The position numbers and the translations under genes are program-made. Under the pieces are notes generated by a model, which was given only the letters and a program-made list of their open reading frames with translations, did no database searches and was not told where the DNA came from. A stretch of 64,000 bases of DNA from Owenia fusiformis (Eukaryota; Annelida; Polychaeta; Sabellida; Oweniidae): assembly GCA_903813345.2 (NCBI GenBank), contig CAIIXF020000008.1:18772822-18836821 (forward strand), in the 5' to 3' direction. This document shows positions 58,601-64,000 of the stretch, one piece after another (the first letter of the stretch is position 1; each line of letters begins with the position of its first letter).

Positions 58601-61600
58601 ATGGAATATTTTTTTATAACAAAACCTGACTTTCCCCTCTTCATCCCTATGATATAACAGAAAAATAAATTTTGTAAAACACAGCATATTGATATTTGAG
58701 CCATCCATTTTAACCTGTCTGTGAGATGACATTGATGTGAGAACATATAGCACTTAAGTGCAATAAAATACCAATTTATGTGTTAACAAGAAATGCATGT
58801 AAAATGTGTTAATGTAAAAGTGTCATTACTGTCAAAATTTGAATATGAGAAAACGGGGAGTTAAGTCTCTCTCTATTATATCATATAAAAAACTTCTAAT
58901 ATAGGCTACAGAATATAGGGGTGATTAACTCCCTGTGTATGAGAAGTACAATAATAATATGATGATTAGCATTTCATACATCTTCCGAATGCAGGGCTCT
59001 AGACATCATCCATTATGTTCCTTCCTTCTTCCAAGAAGAGGGAGGTACAAGTTCTAGAGGCCTGTGTTTGGAGGATGCATTTTATATTATATTTATTATC
59101 CTTCAGATGATTTCAGTTAAAAGACAACTTGAAGAACCTATGGTTGATAAAACAATGATTCTTTTCAATATTCCAGCTAATGTTCAAATACACAAGGGTC
59201 TTATAATAAATACACATCATATATGATGGTCCCAGAGATACCTGTCAATGAAAACCCTTAGTGGAATTATATTCAAAATCTCACATTCACGTCCTCAACT
59301 GTATTTGAAACAGACAACAGACATACCAGGCATTAACATGCAAACTGTCACCACCTGCCATTTGTTACAGACACACACCTCCAAACGCCACCTACTGGAT
59401 GCCAAACACCATCCACAAAAAAGTTAGGGACAGTAACAATATGTCACAACTTGTGGTGGTGACATAAAAAGCAGTGCCCTGAGGATAGAGGTTAGCTAAA
59501 AGTTAAGATGAAGCTCTCTTTTAAGTGGAATGAATAGAAAGGGCATTAATGCAGACACCAAATACACAGCAGTACACACACACACCTGAGAGAAAAATAT
59601 TATCTTAGAGAACAAGGAGCATTGGCTCCCAGGGTTCCAACTTGATATTCTGCCATATATGGAATTGTCATGATTACAAAATTCGAATTCAAACAGCCAC
59701 CATTTGTTCACTTCAGAATTTGAATCGCGAATTTTGGTCTTATTTCCAAATGAAAAATTCCAAAACATACAAGAAAGGATTGAGATATTAGTTCGAATCT
59801 TTTGGACTGTTGATTATTAATTTATAGTCAGTTATAATTTCAGAAAATAACGACATTCTGACATTTTTATTGTTGGAAAATATAAAGTTATGTCATTGTC
59901 CCTGGGGGCCAAGCCTCCTTGCTTAGAGAAAGTGAGAAAATGAAAATAAAAAAAGATATCTATAAGGTCAAATATTACTACTGTCACACACACTGTCAAA
60001 ATATATTAGACTATCATCCAAACACAGAGTTCAAGACATCAAAGATGAGCCTAGATTTGCCTTTCAAAAGTTAATTACAGAACCTCTAAAAACACACATA
60101 ATTAAAAAATTTAAAAACTGAGCAGTTTTTGTTTTGGTCCTCACCCCAGAAGGTAAAGAGCACAACAGTTGATAGTAAGCCATACACCATCCATAGAGGC
60201 CATAGTATTATCCCTACAATTAAAGACAACATCTACATGTACATATATAAAGCATGCATTAAGAGAGAGAAGGAACTTATTGGTACCGTATTCTCCCTTA
60301 TAAACACAGTGTGGCTCCTAAATTCTCCTGGGGGAGATGTGTCGAATGAAAAAATCCCTGAGGATTTAATTTACCCTATTATCACTATTTTTTCTTGGTT
60401 TTTGTTATGACTCAAGTTGCCAGAGTCCTTCATAGAAAAGTCTGGTGCACGTTTATTTAAAGAATATGGTAATCATAAAATCACATGATGACATTGTAGC
60501 TTTCCAATAGGGTCTAGAGGTAGGAACAACTGCAACCTTGTGAATCAAATTGTGTGTCACAAGGGATAGTGTCTTTCAAACAGTTGTGGCAGAAGTAAAT
60601 GATGATATCATAAGTGAAGAGTGTTTGTATTTCATTTTTCAAGTGAAAGACAAATCATCATTACAAAATTTTGTATATGAAGAGAGATAATTGAACACAA
60701 TGTTATTAATTTGTGATTAATTTGTGATTAATTTGTGATTAATTTGTATAAAACTCCCATTAAAAATTGTAAATGCAAAATATATAAATTCTGGCGGAAA
60801 ATCAATAAAATCCCTATACTGTTTCAACCAATATAAAAAATTCAAAACTTTAAGCCAAGACAAATTATTGAACATTTTAAAGAGGCAGTCAAGATGATTA
60901 CATCTGGAATCTTAAGCAGCCTCAAAAAGACTCAATGACCTATCTATCTGACATTAACATACAGCAGATCTTATTAAGGCCCTTGACATCTTTAGTGAAG
61001 CATTTGATAAAATACAAAAGAATCCCTGAATATGCAGGATTATCTGTTGATTTGTCTGTCTGAACTTCAGATCTGCAATTCAAATAAGCAGAGGGATTAC
61101 ACATTCCCCAGAATTCATAGATGAACACATCTCTTTGTAAATCTGAACATCTAGAGGATTACCCTTATATGGAGATAGGTCCATCTATGAATTTTGGGAT
61201 ATTTCACCTTCTTACTTCAAAAGTTACATTTGCTGTAACTTGCAGTTTCTTATGAAACAGACTGTTTAGGCCTGGAAAAAAATCTGGTTTTTGATTACTG
61301 GGAAGGAAGCAGAAATATCAAGAGAAATCTGTATGGGTTACTGCTAAAATATAATACAGATATTTTAACCCTGGGAATTTTAGAAATGCTTATTCGAATG
61401 CATATCTGAGATACAAATCCATGTGGGTAATGATGATCTGAAATTAGGAAAAGATCATCATGTTGATTATTTCTTTATTAATGTATACATTTGATCTATT
61501 CATATCATCATTTCCCATGTGATATTGAAATTGCAAATGTGAGGTTAGAACAAGTGAAATCCTTGTAGATCAAGATAAAAGGGTTTGATTCAACATAATA

Positions 61601-63099
61601 ATTATGATTTCCCCTGCGATTATTTCAAGGTAGGATTTGCAGGATTCGACGCAGAAATCATGTAACAATCTAAAAAATGTTTTGCCTGAAACAGAAAAAA
61701 GAAATTGGCCATGCTTTAAAAATGGAGAAAGATGTCTAAATGAGAGAAATCTGCAAGGAAAAGAGGCAGAAATCACGGAACAATGTAAATAACATTTTGC
61801 CTGAAAATATAGAAAACAAATTGGTCATGGTTTAAAATATGATTCAATAAAAGGAATCTCCGAGGAACAGAGTTAACAAGCATACAGTCCAAACTCTAAG
61901 CTGTACAAAAATGCTAAATAAAAAACCAGACCCTTCAATCAAATGTTAGTACGTACGAAATGAGTCGAATAAGCAAATCCATGCAATAAAACATTCCAAG
62001 CAGAAGCAGACGGAGCTAATTCTTATTCCCCGCCATAACTAAGACACATCATTCATTCATAGATTACACATCAAGTGTCAAGGGTAGGAGTAATCAATCA
62101 CTACGATATGTCAATATTCTAGACAATAACTGTATTATCATAATATTTTGTACTTTTCTCGATTATGTGTAAGTTGATTTCTATTCTTATTTAATTAAGG
62201 GTGGATTTTGCCATAACAACATCTCCTGAATTGGTTGATGTTTATTGTCTGTGACAAGATGATATTGTGACGTCTCTCAGAACTTTGTGCTCTAGAGATG
62301 GGACAGCCCCCGTGAACCCAAAATTTTGATCCATGTTTGAGGGAAAGATATCCTGTATAATGCCATTTAAACTACCCAAATGCATGTTATGATCTAAGAC
62401 TGACATTTTTTTCAATTGAGTTAAGAAATAGAGACCGTGACATCCCTAACTTACATATTTGCCATAAATTGTCCTCCAGATGGTTACAAAAGTGTAACAA
62501 CTGTTACAGATGAATGTCAACCAAAGGCCAAATCTCAAATCTAAAGTCAGATTTGAACTTCTGAGAACATGTAGATGATTTTGAAAGGTCAATTTGAAAT
62601 AAGTTGAAAAAAACTGTTTGGCCTTTTCATGACCTTCAATACGTTGTCATGGTAACAGTAAAAATTTGAAGTCAGTCTAAACAGTACTTGTTAAGTTATT
62701 GAAGTTGTAAGAATTTGTTACTGACACCGCAGAACGCTGAACACCAACCACAAAATGTCTAACACCAACTGCCGAACACTGTCCACAAAAAGGTTGGAGA
62801 CTATAATAACATATCACCACTTCTGATGCATGGTGAGATAAAAATGATAGAACATCCATGGTTTGCTATATTATCATCTAAATAAAAAACACTTACATAG
62901 CAGTGAATTATCTCCAGTTTTATATGTATATTGACTGTATGGAGGGGTACATTGACTCGTATCGGCTCTCAATTGATCTAACGCTGTGTAGAAATCCTCA
63001 TAATTCTCTGCAAGCGAAGCATCTTCCAATAACTCCTTGAGAATGACACCTTCAGTATTACATAACTGATGCAGGCTCTGTACTTTTAGTCGCTTTAAT
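43576..63099 (-). CDS. AREL1: AREL1, filamin-repeat HECT E3 ubiquitin ligase (5' end outside window)
   Basis: Seventeen exons join in frame to 844 residues; human AREL1 has 823. In mammals this cytosolic ligase ubiquitinates IAP antagonists such as SMAC, HtrA2 and ARTS and so restrains apoptosis. In order: an upstream segment absent from the human protein as I recall it (1-67), a hydrophobic helix (about 69-91), a filamin/IgFLN repeat (about 118-226, VMGNYLEPKKCKVHW to IKGSPFIKEFDPG), further beta-rich sequence, IKEFYLKIIPKRLFTFRVCP (386-405), then the HECT domain from about 480. HECT marks: LDWGGVRREWFELV, YEFAGKVVGKCLYESSLGG, FTRSFLAQIIGLR, LPPGGFAEL, catalytic Cys811 in HTCFNQLCLP, and the ending GFGMV. 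The cysteine codon is split by the last intron. The first residue seen belongs to a codon begun in an earlier exon. Confidence 0.95.
43814..44412. mobile_element. 599-bp palindromic MITE with TTAA target duplication, in AREL1 intron 16
   Basis: TTAA at 43810-43813 and 44413-44416. Ends AGGAACATTCCTTGTCAGAC and the inverse of AGGGGTATTCCTTGCCAGAC. Arms continue inward (GATATGGTAGCTA, TCAATATTGATCA, GGAAGTGATGTCATCGACTC and inverses). No coding frame. A different family from 42179-42597 but the same target type. Confidence 0.88.
44678..44853 (-). CDS. AREL1: AREL1 exon 16 (HECT C-lobe)
   Basis: 176 bp after ACTCTCTAG; RLLQFTTGCSQLPPGGFAEL; ends with TG, the first two bases of the catalytic Cys codon; donor GTAAGT. 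Confidence 0.95.
45215..45301 (-). CDS. AREL1: AREL1 exon 15 (HECT)
   Basis: 29 codons after CCATTGCAG; LLMCGTGSYSVADLKQFH; donor GTAACA. Confidence 0.94.
45595..45783 (-). CDS. AREL1: AREL1 exon 14 (HECT)
   Basis: 63 codons after ATGATTTCAG; FLKGLNDLIPDNLLGIFDEN; donor GTATGA. Confidence 0.95.
46015..46140 (-). CDS. AREL1: AREL1 exon 13 (HECT)
   Basis: 42 codons after TTCTTTGTAG; YFEQDDPSFYMSKIKYI; donor GTACTG. Confidence 0.94.
46733..46912 (-). CDS. AREL1: AREL1 exon 12 (HECT)
   Basis: 60 codons after TATTCCAG; YEFAGKVVGKCLYESSLGG and FTRSFLAQIIGLR; donor GTGAGT. Confidence 0.96.
47335..47447 (-). CDS. AREL1: AREL1 exon 11 (HECT)
   Basis: 113 bp after ATATGCCAG; LDWGGVRREWFELV and FTRFTEDNQGL; donor GTGAGT. 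Confidence 0.95.
47572..47647 (-). CDS. AREL1: AREL1 exon 10 (HECT start)
   Basis: 76 bp after TTGATTCCAG; SDWCRNFEVTFQGEA; unusual weak donor GTTTGC, required by the frame of exon 11. Confidence 0.9.
47858..47976 (-). CDS. AREL1: AREL1 exon 9
   Basis: 119 bp after TTTGTCATAG; GSETFKDKQDFFYHEVRQLH; donor GTAAGT. Confidence 0.93.
48387..48528 (-). CDS. AREL1: AREL1 exon 8
   Basis: 142 bp after ATTTTTCAG; APVLTIDDGAQPPLELATK and IIAATFTNFL; donor GTATGT. Confidence 0.93.
49010..49072. repeat. (CAAA)n microsatellite
   Basis: About 14 CAAA units with two interruptions, 19 bases from the AREL1 exon 7 donor; read as GTTT on the gene strand. Confidence 0.95.
49091..49168 (-). CDS. AREL1: AREL1 exon 7
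   Basis: 26 codons after TTTGTTTCAG; IKEFYLKIIPKRLFTFRVCP; donor GTAAGA. Confidence 0.94.
50190..50335 (+). repeat. Dispersed GTCACCAC...GTGACAT repeat, copy
   Basis: Phrases AATGTCACAACCTGCCATTT, GTTACAGATGCC and GACTATAACAACATGTCACC, closing GGTGGTGACATAAAAA. The two GTCACC/GGTGAC ends are inverted, suggesting a MITE. AREL1 intron 6. Confidence 0.75.
50515..50700. repeat. Relative of the 41944-42107 MITE
   Basis: CAATAAAACCTGTACCAGTGG at the left and ACAGGTTTACTAT at the right, with GTGGAACA(C/T)CTC phrases between; more diverged than the first copy. Confidence 0.6.
50894..51027 (-). CDS. AREL1: AREL1 exon 6
   Basis: 134 bp after GTATTTCAG; Lys/Ser-rich linker ending AKKVFCYISPK; donor GTAAGT. 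Confidence 0.9.
51510..51750. repeat. 56-bp minisatellite carrying copies of the exon 5 donor
   Basis: Four units with CTACCTACCAT and GTACCATACTT. On the gene strand each unit contains ATGGTAGG(T/G)AG, the sequence of the true exon 5 donor (AATG|GTAGGTA) at 51744. Confidence 0.8.
51744..51912 (-). CDS. AREL1: AREL1 exon 5
   Basis: 169 bp after TAATTTTAG; LKLSDEGCYKAVATYKN and HNGEFSILVLN; donor GTAGGT, copied in the adjoining minisatellite. Confidence 0.9.
52941..53107 (-). CDS. AREL1: AREL1 exon 4
   Basis: 167 bp after ATTTTTTAG; VIEPRDQYGN, a second filamin-like strand; donor GTGAGT. Confidence 0.9.
53669..53906 (-). CDS. AREL1: AREL1 exon 3 (filamin repeat)
   Basis: 238 bp after TATTTGCAG; SGEYKISIMVGATHIKGSP is the typical IgFLN end; donor GTAAGT. 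Confidence 0.94.
54630..54750. repeat. About 35-bp tandem repeat
   Basis: Four units of AAGATAA(A/G)GTCAAGGACAATCTTG with minor changes, in AREL1 intron 2. Confidence 0.8.
55436..55620 (+). repeat. Dispersed GTCACCAC...GTGACAT repeat, copy with duplicated end
   Basis: AAATGTCACCACTTGCCATTT, GTTGCAGA, then GAGACTATAAC...TGTCA(A/C)CA twice, ending GATGACATAAAAA. Confidence 0.7.
56330..57060 (+). repeat. About 120-bp satellite-like array
   Basis: Five to six units with CAAATCTAAAGTCAGATTTGA, AACTTCTGA(G/T)AACTTG, GGTCAATTTGAAGCAAG and TTGACCTTGAGAAGGTCATTG, given in pieces. A single related unit is at 62515-62690. AREL1 intron 2. Confidence 0.85.
57100..57165 (+). repeat. Dispersed GTGACA-family fragment
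   Basis: CCAACCTCCAACCACC and GGACACTATAACAATATGTC place it in the same family as 50190-50335; it directly follows the 56.3-57.1 kb array, as in the 62.5-62.8 kb pair. Confidence 0.6.
57500..57797. repeat. 65-bp minisatellite abutting the AREL1 exon 2 donor
   Basis: Five units: GTTACAGGGAAGAACTCAA, then TCAACTCATCTGTATTTTAC and CCCTGGTGAGATATAGAG. The last unit runs into the exon 2 donor, so GGGTAAAATACAGATG follows both the true GT and each decoy. Confidence 0.88.
57797..58032 (-). CDS. AREL1: AREL1 exon 2 (membrane helix, start of filamin repeat)
   Basis: 236 bp after ATTTTCAG; hydrophobic helix then VMGNYLEPKKCKVHWEWEEP; donor GTGGGT is also the edge of a minisatellite. An internal ATG (M82) matches the position of the human start. 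Confidence 0.92.
58980..59085. repeat. Small palindromic MITE, copy 2
   Basis: CATCTTCCGAATGCAGGGCT at left, TGTGTTTGGAGGATGCA at right; internal GTTCTAGAGGCCTGTG identical to 34365-34475. Confidence 0.75.
59325..59475 (+). repeat. Dispersed GTCACCAC...GTGACAT repeat, copy
   Basis: AACTGTCACCACCTGCCATT, GTTACAGACAC, GCCAAACACC and GTAACAATATGTCAC, ending GTGGTGGTGACATAAAAA. Best-preserved copy in the window. Confidence 0.78.
60705..60750. repeat. 12-bp tandem repeat TTTGTGATTAAT
   Basis: Three and a half perfect units in AREL1 intron 1. Confidence 0.9.
62515..62845 (+). repeat. Single satellite unit joined to a dispersed GTGACA repeat
   Basis: 62515-62690 matches the 120-bp unit of the 56.3-57.1 kb array and 62700-62845 the GTCACC family, in the same order and orientation as at 56330-57165. 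The whole block therefore moved or was duplicated as one. Confidence 0.75.
62897..63099 (-). CDS. AREL1: AREL1 visible exon 1 (N-terminal extension)
   Basis: 203 bp after TTATTGCAG; encodes LHQLCNTEGVILKELLEDA and an acidic, Tyr-rich stretch; donor GTAAGT. The phases join exon 2 exactly. Not present in the human protein as I know it. Confidence 0.75.
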
Positions 63100-63149
63100 C
63101 TGCAATAACAGCGAATTCAATAATTAATAATGATCGTATGTTCCTATTA

Positions 63150-63345
63150 CAGTAAAATACACAGTCAAACATCTGCAAGTGAACACTACATCTGTCACAT
63201 GAACACACAAGAAATGAACACTTTTGTAAAATGAACATTTCCTGTACAATGAATACTTTCATGATAATGTTAACTGTAAGATGAACACTTCTGCTGTAAA
63301 AAGAAGATGTCTGTATTCTGTAAAATGAACACCTTAATGAATACC
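63150..63345. repeat. Minisatellite-like TGTAAAATGAACACTT repeats
   Basis: (T)GTAAAATGAACA(C/T)TT recurs about eight times at 20-25 base intervals just upstream of AREL1 visible exon 1. Confidence 0.75.
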
Positions 63346-64000
63346 TCTTTATAAAGCTGTCTCCTAAACATAATAACATGAACCCTACTTTTAATCCAAT
63401 TTGTGTGACTTAAGACTTTTTCCCAGGAGAGAAAATTTGTTTTTCAATGCTGGTACTTTCTAATAACATCCGTGTTCCCCAACAACATGTCAGATTCGCA
63501 AGTCAGCTGAACACTGTTACTATCCAAATGAAACAGTGGTTTGAGATGCCGCAGCGATCAAGGAATATAAACAAGTTTACAGAAGATAAATATATTGCAT
63601 TATCCATACTAATCCATTGTGTCAATAAAACTAATCAAATTTCCAACAATTGTTTTTTTTGTTTTGACTACAGGCTGGAGAAATTGTGAATCTCTATTAC
63701 TTGGCTCTCAGTAGCGAGAAAAGCTATATGACAACTAACTATGTACTCTAAGGGCCCAACCTTGAACTTGTCTTTCATTAAATTTATTTCACCGATTTCT
63801 CTCTAAAATTTGAATAAAGTGTCCCATTTTTTGGAATTTGTAAAAAGTTTGGAGTATATACATCAGGCCTGGTTAGTTTCTTTCTTGCTGAATTCACTCT
63901 TGTTTACTCTACTTTGCATTTCATTTGATGACCATATTAATTCTTACATTGGGTCTCTGTAAAGCCTTTTATGTTATCATTGGTAGTTCACGGCTAATTC
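63346..64000. other. Upstream AREL1 intron, no clear exon
   Basis: A donor-like GACCCAAT|GTAAGA lies near 63945 on the minus strand with a suitable phase, but no open frame with a start or good acceptor supports an exon. Confidence 0.4.

Larger units (their letters stand above)
58033..62896. other. AREL1 intron 1, repeats only
   Basis: Contains a MITE (58980-59085), dispersed repeats (59325-59475, 62700-62845), a satellite unit (62515-62690) and a 12-bp repeat (60705-60750). No additional exon recognised. Confidence 0.6.

Noticed and set aside
63930-64000. An additional upstream AREL1 exon ending at GTAAGA near 63945
   Set aside because: In the needed phase a stop lies close upstream, with no ATG or convincing acceptor between.

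Overview
The window is nuclear DNA of an animal, most likely a marine invertebrate (lophotrochozoan or invertebrate deuterostome). It is AT-rich, genes are cut by many GT-AG introns, and it is full of palindromic DNA transposons, minisatellites and one tRNA-derived SINE. Four multi-exon genes could be rebuilt exon by exon with consistent phases. CHURC1 and AREL1 are, to my recollection, missing or very divergent in flies and nematodes, which argues against those groups. I cannot name the species.

Layout. 1-1724: intron or 3' part of CHURC1, filled with repeats. 1725-2682 (-): three exons of CHURC1 (zinc-binding transcription factor; last exon outside the window). 2683-2777: compact candidate bidirectional promoter with two ETS-type sites and an E-box dyad. 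2700-29900 (+): ADCK1, a mitochondrial UbiB/ABC1 atypical kinase, nine coding exons, 526 aa. Its 20-kb intron 4 (5372-25440) is a nest of inverted repeats and transposons, and its intron 6 carries an intronless class A GPCR gene broken by one frameshift. 30669-36895 (-): a leucine-rich-repeat protein of LRRC74 type with EF-hands, 14 exons, 781 aa, tail-to-tail with ADCK1. 37906-38124 (-): an unassigned EF-hand exon. 39460-39835: tRNA-derived SINE. 41944-44412: three palindromic MITEs and two minisatellites. 43576 to beyond the right edge (-): AREL1, a filamin-repeat HECT ubiquitin ligase, 17 exons and 844 aa visible, 5' end outside the window.

The genes do not form a pathway. They encode a transcription regulator, a mitochondrial kinase-like protein, an LRR/EF-hand scaffold and an anti-apoptotic E3 ligase. 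What links them is position: the human counterparts of all four lie, from memory, on chromosome 14q23-q24, so the block looks like retained ancestral linkage.

The most unusual features are: (i) minisatellites and tandem duplications whose units overlap exon borders or a stop codon (AREL1 exons 2, 5 and 17; LRRC74-like exon 8); (ii) transposon arms in ADCK1 intron 4 that repeatedly carry X-box (RFX-like) and CRE palindromes, in two places only four to five bases apart; (iii) an occupied and an empty transposon site preserved in the two arms of the same inverted repeat.
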